Part shown: piece after piece, positions 30,285 through 40,062 of the stretch
How the letters are laid out: each line of letters opens with the position of its first letter
How positions within the stretch are numbered: the first letter of the stretch is position 1
Source of the DNA: an uncultured Clostridia bacterium
Lineage (GTDB): Bacteria > Bacillota > Clostridia > Christensenellales > Borkfalkiaceae
Assembly (NCBI GenBank): GCA_944368775.1
Contig: CALVXB010000001.1
Span: 62,001-126,000, forward strand
Length of the DNA: 64,000 nucleotides
Direction: 5' to 3'
Translations under genes and position numbers: made by a program
The notes under the pieces: model-generated
Told to the model about the DNA's origin: nothing
What the model saw: only the letters and a program-made list of their open reading frames with translations
The model's database searches: none

Positions 30285-32990
30285 ATGACAAGCAAAGCAA
30301 AGCGCATCGGCGCGGCGCTGCTCTCCCTCCTGCTGGCGGCGGCCCTGTTCATCGGGCTGCTCCCGCAGGGGCTGAAGGTCGGCGCACAGGAACAGGAGCC
30401 GCAGGCGGAAGGCGCGGCAAACGAACAGACGCTGGACATCGCAGTTTTGTCCGACATCCACATTCTTCCTTCCGAACTCATCAAGGACACGGAAGATTAT
30501 CAGGACGCGCTCAACAGCGACCGCAAGATCTTTACCGAGAGCCAGGGCATTCTGGACAGAATGCTCGCGAAAGTCGTGGAGCAGGCTCCCGACGTACTGA
30601 TGATCTCGGGCGACCTCACCAAAGACGGCGAGCTCGAATCGCACGAATACGTCGCCGCGCAGCTCGCCGAGCTGAAAGAAGCGCTGCCCGACATCAAGAT
30701 CTACGTCACCAACGGCAACCACGACGTCAACAACAACCTCGCTTACAACTATAACACCGAAGACGGCGCCAAGGTCCCCGCGACCCGCACCACTCCCGAG
30801 CTCTTCCTCGAGACGTATGCAGACACCGTGTACAACGCAGAGAACGGCATCGTCGCGCAGTTCAAGCCCTCGACCTATACCGAGGATGAAGACGGCGACA
30901 AGGCGGGTATGCTCTCGTATGTGGCGGAGCCCGCAGAAGGCTATACCATCATCGTCGTCGACAGCGGCCGCTACAGCGCGGACAACACCGACGAAGGCAC
31001 CGCCGAGCACCAGACGAGCGGCCAGATCAGCGCCGAATTGCAGGCGTGGGTGGTCGAGCAGGCGCAGGCGGCCGTCGAAAAGGGCAACACCGTCATCGGC
31101 ATGATGCACCACGGCCTCATCGAGCACTTCGACATGGAGGAGGAGTTCCTCGGCGAATACCTCGTCAACGACTATCAGGCTGTCTCCGCCGCGTTTGCGG
31201 ACGCCGGCATCCACTATGTGTTCACCGGCCATATGCACGCCAACGACATCGCCACCATGACGACGGAGGCGGGCAACGAGCTGTACGACATCGAGACGGG
31301 TTCCGCCGTCACCTATCCCTGCCCCATGCGCTTCGTTTCTTTTACGAGCGAGACGGTAGGGGAAACGCGCACCGTGGAGGCGGCGATCGACACGGTCACC
31401 AACCTCGACAACATCACCTACCTCACCGCAAATAAAGAGGAAGCGACCATCGACGACCTCACCGAATACGCCAAGCAGCCGCAGTTCGGCCTGTCCGAAG
31501 ACGTCATCACCAACCTCGGCACCGGGGTGGTCGACGGCCTGCTCGACACCGTCCAGGCGGCCGGCTTCGGCCCGACGATTGAAAGTTTGATCGGCTCGCT
31601 GCTGGGCATGGACGTCACCCTCGACACCGCCATCGACCTGATCGCGGCGCTCGTCGGCGAGAAGCCGGAGGATCCTGAAGTCGCCGCGGATACGACCGCG
31701 TGGAAAGACTCAAACGGCAACATTTTTGTCAATATGGCGGGCGGCGTGACCATCTCCGTAGAGGGGCTCAAAGAGTCGCTCAACTTCCTCATCGGCGAGC
31801 TCGACCGCCTCGTCGCGGAGGAGCGCGAAACGGTGGACGCCGTCATCGAACAGGCGATCCGCGATATCCTCGCCATCGTCGTGTACGAGGGCGCGGACGG
31901 TGAAGAAGACGTCACGCTCATCCAACTCGTCAACGACGTGTATCAGTCGCATCTCTCCGGCGACGACAACGGCAACCGTCCCGCCTACATCGATACCGTT
32001 ATGGAAGGGCTGAACGGCGGTACGCTGCTGCCCGCGCTGGTTACCGGCATCGTGGAATCGCTTTGGGATGCGGTCATCGAATTGTCCGGCGAAATTTCTC
32101 TGAAAGAGTTTACGGGCATGGGCGAGATCGAGCTCGTGAAAGAGGAAGACTCGATCAAGGCATACGATCCGCAGCCGCTCGAAGGCAGAACGGCGCCGCT
32201 CATCGTGATCAATGAGGACGGCACCTCGGGCGTGCTCAACCTGCTGTTTGCGTTCGTGCTCGGCCAAAAGGTGGATAAGACGGATACATATTGGGAGATC
32301 CAGGATACCGCGACCGTCGAAGACCTGCTCGGCAACGCGATGCTCGGCTTCGTGCTCGACGTTCCCGAACTGCTCGGCGAGCTGCTGCTCGGCACCCCCG
32401 CGACGGACACCGAACCCGCCACCGAGGGCCTGCTGACGGCAGAGACGCAGCAGACGATCAACGAGCTGCTCGGCGGCATCATCGACAGTATGTCCGAAGA
32501 CACCAACTACCCCTATGACGGCGATACCCTCATCAAGGTGAGCTATTCCGTCGCGCCCGAAGAGGAGCCTGTCGACGTCGAGGCTATGTTCGAGGCGCTG
32601 CAAAACTCCATCGCCGCCCTCGAAAGCTCCATCGCCGGCCTGAATACCTCCGACGAGGCGATCTCCGGCGCAGTCGAAGGGCTGCAGGCGACGGTCGACG
32701 GCCTGAAGGGCACGCTCGAAGCGCTGCAGGCTGCGGTTGACGGCATGAACGGCGACAACGAGGCGCTGCAGGCGGCCGTCGAAGCGCTGCAGAGCGCGCT
32801 CGACGATGCGAACGAGCAGCTGCAGGCGAGCGTCGGCGGCCTCGAAGACGAGATGGGCGGCGTGCAGGAAGGCGTCGAAGGCGTCGCAGGCAGCGTCGAT
32901 ACCGTGGTCGTCCTCGCTTGGGTGCTCGTCGCGTTGGTCGCCGTGGCGATCATCGGCGGAGGCATCTGCTTCTTCGTGCGCCGCAAATAA
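30285..32990 (+). CDS. Membrane-anchored calcineurin-like metallophosphatase
   Basis: 901 residues; ATG chosen behind GGAGGA, since the earlier in-frame ATG lies in the -10 box. N-terminal signal peptide (around 9-34). The metallophosphatase domain spans about 48-370, with metal-binding motifs SDIH (57-59), GDLTKDG, GNHD, MHH and GHMH. The middle region is acidic and of unknown fold. Residues 765-870 form a heptad-like helix rich in ALQ/EGLQ units, and one C-terminal membrane helix with a basic end (ICFFVRRK) anchors it. It probably acts outside on phosphomonoesters or diesters such as nucleotides or cell-wall compounds. No sortase motif. Confidence 0.87.
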   Translation: MTSKAKRIGAALLSLLLAAALFIGLLPQGLKVGAQEQEPQAEGAANEQTLDIAVLSDIHILPSELIKDTEDYQDALNSDRKIFTESQGILDRMLAKVVEQAPDVLMISGDLTKDGELESHEYVAAQLAELKEALPDIKIYVTNGNHDVNNNLAYNYNTEDGAKVPATRTTPELFLETYADTVYNAENGIVAQFKPSTYTEDEDGDKAGMLSYVAEPAEGYTIIVVDSGRYSADNTDEGTAEHQTSGQISAELQAWVVEQAQAAVEKGNTVIGMMHHGLIEHFDMEEEFLGEYLVNDYQAVSAAFADAGIHYVFTGHMHANDIATMTTEAGNELYDIETGSAVTYPCPMRFVSFTSETVGETRTVEAAIDTVTNLDNITYLTANKEEATIDDLTEYAKQPQFGLSEDVITNLGTGVVDGLLDTVQAAGFGPTIESLIGSLLGMDVTLDTAIDLIAALVGEKPEDPEVAADTTAWKDSNGNIFVNMAGGVTISVEGLKESLNFLIGELDRLVAEERETVDAVIEQAIRDILAIVVYEGADGEEDVTLIQLVNDVYQSHLSGDDNGNRPAYIDTVMEGLNGGTLLPALVTGIVESLWDAVIELSGEISLKEFTGMGEIELVKEEDSIKAYDPQPLEGRTAPLIVINEDGTSGVLNLLFAFVLGQKVDKTDTYWEIQDTATVEDLLGNAMLGFVLDVPELLGELLLGTPATDTEPATEGLLTAETQQTINELLGGIIDSMSEDTNYPYDGDTLIKVSYSVAPEEEPVDVEAMFEALQNSIAALESSIAGLNTSDEAISGAVEGLQATVDGLKGTLEALQAAVDGMNGDNEALQAAVEALQSALDDANEQLQASVGGLEDEMGGVQEGVEGVAGSVDTVVVLAWVLVALVAVAIIGGGICFFVRRK

Positions 32991-33023
32991 GCAAGGATAC
33001 ACAGAGCTGTAATACACCGCAAG

Positions 33024-33057
33024 GGTCCTCCCGAAGTATTTCGGGGGGATCTTTTTG
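33024..33057 (+). terminator. Terminator of the metallophosphatase gene
   Basis: Stem of about 12 bp with two G-T pairs (GGTCCTCCCGAA / TTCGGGGGGATC), then CTTTTTG. Confidence 0.8.
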
Positions 33058-33143
33058 TCTTGCGGCGGGGCGGCGGCGCTTCCGAAAACATGAAGAAAAG
33101 TTGACGCTTTGTGAAAAAAAGAAGAATTTTTCGTCGGAAACAC

Positions 33144-33172
33144 TTTACTAATTTAGCGCGATAAAGTATAAT
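33144..33172 (+). promoter_or_regulatory. Promoter of the amino-acid ABC transporter operon
   Basis: TTTACT, 17 bases, TATAAT; 77 bases before the first gene. Confidence 0.8.
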
Positions 33173-33248
33173 AAATGAGATGCCGACCTATGGGTCGACA
33201 AAACGTGTGGGCGGCCCGCGCGGGTGCCCGAAAAGGAGTTATAGAAAT

Positions 33249-34013
33249 ATGAAAAAGATCTTGGCTTTGGTCTGCTCGCTCATTCTGCTCGTGAGCGGCG
33301 TCGCAGTCTATGCCGGCTGCAGCGTCGATGACGATACGATCGTCGTCGGCGTCACCAACTATCCGCCGATGGACTACCCCGACGAGTCGGGCGAGTGGAT
33401 CGGCTTCGACGCGGAACTCGCAGAAAAGGCGTTCGGCGAGCTCGGCTATGAAGTGGAATTCAAAGAGATCGTCTGGGAGACCAAGATCGTCTCTCTCAAC
33501 TCGGGCGAGATCGACGTCATCTGGAACGGCATGACGGTCACCGAGGAGCTGCAGGAGGCCATCCTGCTGTCCGAGCCGTACATGGTCAACCAGCAGGTGC
33601 TCGTCATCCGCACGGAGGACGCCGACAAGTACACCTCGCAGGCGGACCTCGCCGAGGCGGGCACGATCGCCTTCGAGGGCGGTTCTGCCGCGGACAACAT
33701 CCTCAGCGAAATGGAGGGGATCTCCGAAGATCAGCTTCTGTCCATGGATAAGCAGGCGGATACCTTCCTCGAAGTCAAGAGCGGCTCTTCCGACGTCGCC
33801 GTCGTCGACATCGCGTTGGCAAAAGACATGGCGGGGCAGGGGGACTTCACCGACCTCATGTACGTCGACGTCGGCTTCGCGAGCGAAGATTTCGCCGTCG
33901 GCTTCCGCAAGGAAGACACAGAGCTGTGCGCGCAGATCGACGAGCTGCTCGCGAAATATAAAGAAGACGGTACCATGGACGAGCTCGGCGAAAAGTACGG
34001 CGTCGCCGTGTAA
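33249..34013 (+). CDS. Amino-acid ABC transporter substrate-binding lipoprotein
   Basis: 254 residues behind AAAAGGAG; the start gives a proper lipoprotein signal (lipobox VYAGC). SBP family 3 fold: VGVTNYPPMDYPDESGEWIGFD, then AELAEKAFGELGYEVEFK, MTVTEEL and the C-terminal EDGTMDELGEKYG. It binds polar amino acids outside the cell and delivers them to the permease encoded next. Which amino acid is not readable. Confidence 0.92.
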   Translation: MKKILALVCSLILLVSGVAVYAGCSVDDDTIVVGVTNYPPMDYPDESGEWIGFDAELAEKAFGELGYEVEFKEIVWETKIVSLNSGEIDVIWNGMTVTEELQEAILLSEPYMVNQQVLVIRTEDADKYTSQADLAEAGTIAFEGGSAADNILSEMEGISEDQLLSMDKQADTFLEVKSGSSDVAVVDIALAKDMAGQGDFTDLMYVDVGFASEDFAVGFRKEDTELCAQIDELLAKYKEDGTMDELGEKYGVAV

Positions 34014-34028
34014 GGGGCGCCTGCGGCC

Positions 34029-34676
34029 ATGCAAGAATTTTTAGAAATATCCCTCGACCTGCTGCGCGGCTTCGGCGTCACCTGTCAGATCTTTGCGGCA
34101 ACGCTCCTGTTCGCGCTGCCGCTCGGTCTGGTGCTCGCCTTCGGGTCGATGTCCCGCTTCAAGCCGCTCAAATACGTCGTCAAAGTCTTCGTATGGATCA
34201 TCCGCGGCACGCCGCTCATGCTGCAGATCCTGGTCATCTACTACGGCCCGGCGCTGCTGTTCGGCTGGGGCTTTCTCGAGCGCGTCGTCGCCGTCATCGT
34301 CGCCTTCGTCATCAACTACGCCTGCTATTTTTCAGAGATCTACCGCGGCGGCATCGAGAGCATCTCCAAGGGGCAGTATGAGGCGGGGCAGGTGCTCGGC
34401 ATGACGCGCGCGCAGATCTTTTTCCGCGTCGTGCTGCTGCAGGTCATCAAGCGCATCGTGCCGCCCATGTCCAACGAGATCATCACCCTCGTCAAAGACA
34501 CGTCGCTCGCGCGCATCATCGTGGTCGAAGAGATCCTCAAGATCGCCTACGATTACACGATCACGGGGCTGATCTGGCCTCTCTTTTACACGGCCGTCTA
34601 CTACCTCGTGTTCGTCGGCGTCCTCACGCTGCTCTTCGGCTTTCTCGAAAAAAAGCTCAACTATTTCAGGGTGTGA
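34029..34676 (+). CDS. Amino-acid ABC transporter permease
   Basis: 215 residues, His/Glu/Gln/Arg-type inner membrane component with five hydrophobic helices. The family signature IRGTPLMLQILVIYY (around 57-71) and the EAA loop (YRGGIESISKGQYEAGQVLG, around 105-124) that docks on the ATPase are present. It follows the binding protein by 15 bases. Confidence 0.93.
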   Translation: MQEFLEISLDLLRGFGVTCQIFAATLLFALPLGLVLAFGSMSRFKPLKYVVKVFVWIIRGTPLMLQILVIYYGPALLFGWGFLERVVAVIVAFVINYACYFSEIYRGGIESISKGQYEAGQVLGMTRAQIFFRVVLLQVIKRIVPPMSNEIITLVKDTSLARIIVVEEILKIAYDYTITGLIWPLFYTAVYYLVFVGVLTLLFGFLEKKLNYFRV

Positions 34677-34679
34677 CCT

Positions 34680-35554
<875 letters not shown>

Positions 35555-35558
<4 letters not shown>

Positions 35559-35839
35559 AGGAAAGCGCGTCGATGCAGGACCTGTTATACCGCACTATAT
35601 TGAATTGCAAGACGCAGGAAGACGTCGCCGCGCTGCTATCCGACCTTTGCACCTATCAAGAGATCGAGCAGATGGCGCAGCGTGCGGCGGCTGCCAAGCT
35701 GCTGTGCGAGGGCAAGACGTACGCCGAGATCATCGAGGAGACAGGCATCTCTTCGGCGACACTCTCGCGCGTCTCTCGCGCGCTGCGGCGCGGGGGCGGC
35801 GGTTACGCCCGCTTTCTGCCGCAAGATCAAGCGCCATAA
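35555..35839 (+). CDS. YerC/YecD-type TrpR-like regulator
   Basis: 94 residues, overlapping the ATPase stop by ATGA. TrpR-like helix-turn-helix: [24 protein letters not shown] then [24 protein letters not shown]. Members of this small family sit next to various amino-acid genes; the ligand is not established. Its coupling to the transporter suggests it regulates this operon. The last codons overlap a 20-base tandem repeat. Confidence 0.87.
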
Positions 35840-35860
35840 TGCAAGATCAAACGCCATAAA
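35821..35860 (+). repeat. 20-base tandem duplication at the end of the YerC gene
   Basis: Two adjacent copies of GCAAGATCAARCGCCATAAW (35821-35840, 35841-35860). The first contains the stop codon; a recent duplication. Confidence 0.8.
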
Positions 35861-35873
35861 TTAAGAAAAAGAA

Positions 35874-35901
35874 GGGGAGGGGTCGCGGCCTCTCCCTTTT
35901 G
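35874..35901 (+). terminator. Terminator of the amino-acid transporter operon
   Basis: Stem GGGAGGGGTC / GGCCTCTCCC with G-T pairs, tiny loop, then TTTT. Confidence 0.65.
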
Positions 35902-35958
35902 CTTGCAAAACTTTCGCCGAAAATTTGCGCCGTCCCCTGAAAATTTGCGTCGTCCTCT

Positions 35959-35987
35959 TGACGCGCGCCGCGCGCGGTGCTACACTG
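35959..35987 (+). promoter_or_regulatory. Promoter of the Fe-ADH gene
   Basis: TTGACG, 17 bases, TACACT with TGC before it. Confidence 0.65.
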
Positions 35988-35988
35988 A

Positions 35989-36034
35989 TAGTGGAAGAGA
36001 GTAAAGCGGCTCTGTATTATTCTCTTCCACTATG
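35989..36034 (+). promoter_or_regulatory. 13-bp inverted repeat at the Fe-ADH transcription start
   Basis: ATAGTGGAAGAGA (35989-36001) and its exact complement TCTCTTCCACTAT (36022-36034), separated by 20 bases. The left arm covers the expected transcription start. It may be an operator pair (centres 33 bases apart, three turns) or a leader hairpin. Confidence 0.65.
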
Positions 36035-36063
36035 ACAAGCAAAACCATTGTGGGAGGTACACC

Positions 36064-37155
36064 ATGCCCTTTGCATACTATATGCCCGTGCGCATCGTCG
36101 CGGGGGAAGACTGCGTCAAAAAGAACGCCGCGCTGCTCGCGCCCTTCGGCGCGCGCGCCCTCGTCGTCACGGGCAAGAGCTCGGCTAAAAACGGCGCGCT
36201 CGAAGACATCGCCTACGCCCTCGGCAGGAACGGGCAGACGTTCGCCGTCTACGACAAGATCGAGCCCAACCCCTCCGTCGCGAGCGTCAAAGAGGGGGCG
36301 GCGCTCGCGCGCTCGTTCGGGGCGGACTTTATCGTCGCGGCGGGCGGCGGCTCGCCCATGGACGCGGCCAAGGCGGTCGCCCTGTGCGCGCGGCAGGAGG
36401 TCGGCGACATCTTCACCCATCCCATCGAGGGCGACGTGCTCCCCATGGTGCACATCCCGACGACGGCGGGCACGGGCAGCGAGGTCACGCCCTATTCTAT
36501 CCTCACCGACGACGCGGGGCAGACAAAGCGCAGCATCTCCGCGCCGCAGCTGTTCCCCAAGCTCGCATTTTTGGACGGAAAGTACATGGCCGACCTCCCG
36601 CAGCAGGTGACGGTCAACACCGCCCTCGACGCGATCTCGCACGCGGTGGAGGGGATGCTGTCCGTGCGCGGCGGCGCGCTGACGGACGCGCTCGCGCGCG
36701 AGAGCCTGCGCCTGCTGCTCGGCGCCTATCCCGCCCTGCGGCTGGGCAAGTACACCTTGCAGGACAGGCAGACGCTGCTCTACGGCTCGACGCTCGCGGG
36801 CATGGTCATCGCCGCGACGGGCACCACGCCCGTGCACGGCATGGGCTACGCGCTCACCTACTTTCACGGCGTGCCGCACGGCCGCGCCAACGGCCTGCTG
36901 CTGCCCGCCTTTTTAGAGGCGTGCATGCAAAAGATTCCCGCCCGTATGCAGGAAGTCGTCGCCGCGCTGGGCATGGACATCCCCGCCTTCGCGCACAAGG
37001 TCGCCGTCCTGCTCGGCCGCCGCGAGGCGTACAACGATAAGACGCTGCAAGATTACGCCGCGCGCGCGGCCAAAAACCGCAACGTCGCCAACTGCCTCGC
37101 GCATTTTTCTGAAGAAGATCTGCTCGCCGTGCTCCGCCGCTCCGTCGGCGGCTGA
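36064..37155 (+). CDS. Iron-containing alcohol dehydrogenase family protein
   Basis: 363 residues, start behind GGGAGG. NAD-binding GGGSPMDAAKAV (around 98-109), then TAGTGSEVTPYSIL. Metal ligands are expected at the Asp in NTALDAISH, the His in AISHAVEG, and the His residues in PVHGMGYAL and GVPHGRANG: the Fe-ADH pattern, type III alcohol dehydrogenase. It would interconvert an alcohol and an aldehyde or ketone using NAD(P)H. Substrate unknown. Monocistronic with its own promoter, dyad and terminator. Confidence 0.93.
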   Translation: MPFAYYMPVRIVAGEDCVKKNAALLAPFGARALVVTGKSSAKNGALEDIAYALGRNGQTFAVYDKIEPNPSVASVKEGAALARSFGADFIVAAGGGSPMDAAKAVALCARQEVGDIFTHPIEGDVLPMVHIPTTAGTGSEVTPYSILTDDAGQTKRSISAPQLFPKLAFLDGKYMADLPQQVTVNTALDAISHAVEGMLSVRGGALTDALARESLRLLLGAYPALRLGKYTLQDRQTLLYGSTLAGMVIAATGTTPVHGMGYALTYFHGVPHGRANGLLLPAFLEACMQKIPARMQEVVAALGMDIPAFAHKVAVLLGRREAYNDKTLQDYAARAAKNRNVANCLAHFSEEDLLAVLRRSVGG

Positions 37156-37228
37156 CGGCCTCTGCGCGGCCGCGCCGCCCCGCATTTTCCATATCCGCAA
37201 CGCCGACGCGGCGGGCATAAACGTTGAC

Positions 37229-37264
37229 GCGGCGGGCGCACCATTCGGTGCGCCTGCCGCGTTT
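37229..37264. terminator. Bidirectional terminator between Fe-ADH and the GyrI-like gene
   Basis: 14-bp stem with one G-T pair (37229-37242 / 37247-37260), ATTC loop, then GTTTCTT. Convergent genes on both sides. Confidence 0.8.
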
Positions 37265-37329
37265 CTTATTCTTTGAAGATTTTATTGCAGGTCGATCGTA
37301 TCCTGCAACTTTTTTAAAAACGCGCTCGA

Positions 37330-37965
37330 TCACTCCGCTTTGCGGATAGGGTGGCGCACGACCGTTTTCAGCTTGGACACATCACACTTTCTCGGGTCGC
37401 TCAAATAGATCTCGTGATGGTATCTCGTGTCCGTAATATCCAATTCATACCCGTTTGCTTTCATATAGTCGTGCATGAGTTCGACGGTGGCGGGTTCATT
37501 GTCATAAGAGCCGATGTGCATACACTGAACGCATAGCCCTTCATCATAGGGGAAGAACTCTGCTTTAGAAAAGTCTTGCCTTTTCTTTTTTGTTGCTTCT
37601 CGAACCGCCCATGCAAAATCTTCCTTCGTTACGAAGTCCGGCAGTCGGATCATAGAGATAAAGTGCATATCTTTTTTTCGGGCGTAATCGAGTCCCAGCG
37701 AGTTTTCCTGCCACCAAAGCCCTTCGAGGGGCGGCACGACGTACTCAAAAAAGCCATCGATCGGATGGGGACCCTTGTAGCTCATCTTTATCGTAAAGGC
37801 GATGCCGTACAGCAAGCCGATCGAGCTTTTGTATTCTCCGTTTTCCTCGTTCGGATCGCCTTTCCCCCGGACGGCAATATAGTTCATTTTCGGGATCTCT
37901 ATCATTGTAGGTTTGTTCTTCGGCATATAAAATTCTTTGTATTCCTTTTTGAAATCAAAAGCCAT
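37330..37965 (-). CDS. GyrI-like small-molecule-binding domain protein
   Basis: 211 residues; the start was set at the ATG behind AAGGAGG. It begins FDFKKEYKEFYMPKNKP, followed by MIEIPKMNYIAVRGKGDPNE, the opening of stand-alone GyrI-like (SbmC/Rob effector-domain) proteins. It has no DNA-binding domain. Conserved bits include WQENSLGLDY and GSYDNEPATVELMHDYMKANGYE. Such proteins bind or hydrolyse small hydrophobic compounds and may give drug tolerance. Less GC-rich than its neighbours. Confidence 0.88.
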   Translation of the reverse strand: MAFDFKKEYKEFYMPKNKPTMIEIPKMNYIAVRGKGDPNEENGEYKSSIGLLYGIAFTIKMSYKGPHPIDGFFEYVVPPLEGLWWQENSLGLDYARKKDMHFISMIRLPDFVTKEDFAWAVREATKKKRQDFSKAEFFPYDEGLCVQCMHIGSYDNEPATVELMHDYMKANGYELDITDTRYHHEIYLSDPRKCDVSKLKTVVRHPIRKAE

Positions 37966-38025
37966 GTTTTCCTCCTTTTTCAGAGGTGCGGAGCTGCGCG
38001 CCGATCGCACTTTACTGATGCAACA

Positions 38026-38054
38026 ATTATAGCATACACCGCGCGGTAAGGCAA
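38026..38054 (-). promoter_or_regulatory. Promoter of the GyrI-like gene
   Basis: On the - strand, TTGCCT (38049-38054), 17 bases, TATAAT (38026-38031) with TGC before it. Confidence 0.75.
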
Positions 38055-38280
38055 GCGAACGGCGAAAAAGGGAGTGGCCGCCGGCTTTGCCCGCGGCTGC
38101 GCTTCGCAGCCGACCGACCGTCTGTGCGCCTCCGCGCGGGCGATTTCACCTAAAAACAAGCCTCCGCGCGCGAACTTGCAAACGGGCAGAACTTTTGCCG
38201 AATGGCCGCGAGGGGCGTCGCGCGGGCGCGAAGGCGGTCGTTTGCGCCCGAATGACCCCCGCGCGGGCGGCTGCAGGCCC
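38055..38280. other. Intergenic stretch between divergent promoters
   Basis: GC-rich; I see no gene, hairpin with a T tract, or repeat of note between the two divergent promoters. Confidence 0.5.
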
Positions 38281-38309
38281 TTGTCATGCGCCCGGCTGCG
38301 TGCTATAAT
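38281..38309 (+). promoter_or_regulatory. Promoter of the L15-domain membrane protein gene
   Basis: TTGTCA, 17 bases, TATAAT with TGC before it; 34 bases before the TTG start. Confidence 0.75.
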
Positions 38310-38343
38310 GGGCGCGTGAGTTCGCTTCGGGGAGGGCAGGGCA

Positions 38344-39888
38344 TTGTCGGCATATTTGTTTTTGAGCGCGTTTTTTGAATTTCTGGCATCGCTGCCCTGG
38401 CAGCTGTACGCCGCGCTCGCGGCGGGGCTGGGCTGCGCCGCGCTCGTCGCGGGGCTGCTGCTGCGCGCCTGCTCGTATCGGCTGATCCTGCACCTGGGCG
38501 ACGGCATAACGGTGTGCGAGCGGCACGCGGGCGACTGCAAGCTCGAGCTGCTGCCCCTCCCGCCGCGCGCAGGGTACCGCTTTGTCGGCTGGTTTGCGGA
38601 TGAAGGCTGCACCGAGCCCGTCGTCGGCACCTTTCGCGTGCCCCGCCGCGGGGCCGAGCTGTACGCGCGCTGGAAGGCAGAGCTTCCGCGCGGCGCAAGG
38701 CAGCTTCGCCCGCCCCTGCGCGCCGCCCGGCCTGCGGAAGGGGACGCCCCCGTATCCGCGCCCGCTCCCGCGCAAGGGGCAAGCGCGCCCGCCGCGCAGA
38801 TGCCTGCTTCCGCCGCACACTCGGCTGCTTCCGCCGTGCCCTCGGCTGCTACCGCCGCGCAAATGCCCGTTTCCGCAGCGCCCGCCCGCGCCGTGCGGCA
38901 GGGGCCTGCGCCCCGCTCGGCGACCTTCATCCCCGCGCCGCCCTTCGCGCCTCCTTCGCCCGAACAAGAGGGAGAGGGCGACGGCGCGTTCTCCCGCGCG
39001 CTGCTCACCTCGGCGGCGGGGGAGATGATCTTCCTGCGCCTGCGCCGCAGCTTTTTGGCGCGCATCGCCCTCGCAGACGAAGGCGTGCGCGCGCTGTTCG
39101 CGACCGTGCGCGCGCAGCTGCTCACCTTTCGCGGGGTGCGCGAGCGCGTATCGTGGGGCGGGGCGAGCTATTATTGCGGCCGCATTCTGCTCGCGCGCGT
39201 CGTCGCCAACACCAAAAGCCTCGCCGTCAGCCTCGCCGCCGACCCGCAGGAGGCCGCGCGCGCGGGCGTGCATTTCCGCGACCTGTCCGACCGCAAGCGC
39301 TTTGCCGCCGTGCCCGTCCGCTGCAAGGTGACGGGAGAACGCAGCCTGCGCGCCGCGCTCTCGCTCGTCCGCGCCATCGCGGAGCGGCAGGGGTTGCAGG
39401 GCGGGGCGACGGTGCAGCCCTTCACCTTCCCGCCCGCCGACCGCGCCCAACTGACGGCGCGCGGCCTCATCCGCACGGACGCCCGCCGCGCGAGCGGAGA
39501 GCGGGTCTCGGAAGGGGAGCTGCGCGCGCTGCTCGCTGCGGGCGCCACGCTCGAGACCTTTTCCGCCGCCTTCGCCCTGCGCCGTGCGAGCCGCCGCACC
39601 GCCCGCTTGCTCGCGGGGGAGGAGCGGCCGCAGGCGGGCTCGCGTGCGGCGCGCGCCCTCGTCAACCTCGACACCCTCTCGGCCAATTATGAGGCGGGCG
39701 AGCGCGTCGACATCGGTTCCCTGCGCGAAAAGGGCCTCGTCGACCGCCGCGCGACCGCCTGCAAGGTGCTCGCCCGCGGCGGGCTGGATAAGCCGCTGAC
39801 CGTCGAGGCGGAAGAATTTTCCCTCGCCGCCGAGCGCATGATCGCCCAAACGGGCGGCAGGGCGGTGCGCCCGCCGCGCGGCGCGTAA
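38344..39888 (+). CDS. Membrane protein with InlB-like repeat and C-terminal ribosomal L15-like domain
   Basis: 514 residues from a TTG codon behind GGAGGGCAGG. One or two N-terminal membrane helices (3-40). Residues 48-112 resemble an InlB/Listeria-Bacteroides repeat (GYRFVGWFADEGCTEP, ELYARW). An Ala/Pro-rich linker spans 115-215. The central domain (220-345) starts RRSFLARIALADEGVRALF and has ERVSWGGASYYCGR and LAVSLAADP. The last 75 residues (440-514) match the ribosomal uL15 C-terminal fold by eye: LVNLDTLSANYEAG, GLVDRRATACKVLARGGL, LTVEAEEFSLAAERMI. The real L15 gene is not here. Function unknown; a membrane-tethered nucleic-acid or ribosome contact is one possibility. Confidence 0.75.
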   Translation: MSAYLFLSAFFEFLASLPWQLYAALAAGLGCAALVAGLLLRACSYRLILHLGDGITVCERHAGDCKLELLPLPPRAGYRFVGWFADEGCTEPVVGTFRVPRRGAELYARWKAELPRGARQLRPPLRAARPAEGDAPVSAPAPAQGASAPAAQMPASAAHSAASAVPSAATAAQMPVSAAPARAVRQGPAPRSATFIPAPPFAPPSPEQEGEGDGAFSRALLTSAAGEMIFLRLRRSFLARIALADEGVRALFATVRAQLLTFRGVRERVSWGGASYYCGRILLARVVANTKSLAVSLAADPQEAARAGVHFRDLSDRKRFAAVPVRCKVTGERSLRAALSLVRAIAERQGLQGGATVQPFTFPPADRAQLTARGLIRTDARRASGERVSEGELRALLAAGATLETFSAAFALRRASRRTARLLAGEERPQAGSRAARALVNLDTLSANYEAGERVDIGSLREKGLVDRRATACKVLARGGLDKPLTVEAEEFSLAAERMIAQTGGRAVRPPRGA

Positions 39889-40001
39889 AGTCATTCCTGC
39901 CCCGCCCGCCCAAAAGAACGCGCTCACGCGCCGAACAATGAGCAATTTCCGCCCGCCTTTCCGCGCGGCGGAAATTTTTTAGCCTTTTTGCGCGCAAACG
40001 C

Positions 40002-40040
40002 TTGACAAATTGTGTATAGTGTATATAATGTATATATACA
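40002..40040 (+). promoter_or_regulatory. Promoter and palindromic operator of the GntR-ABC operon
   Basis: TTGACA (40002-40007), 16 bases, TATAAT (40024-40029). The 12-base palindrome TGTATATATACA (40029-40040) starts at the last base of the -10 box. This resembles YtrA-type operators, so autorepression is likely. Confidence 0.75.
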
Positions 40041-40062
40041 GTTAATACGAAAGGAGGGTACC

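Noticed and set aside
31710..33143. Long - strand frame opposite the metallophosphatase
   Set aside because: Shadow frame; no signal, motif or ribosome site.
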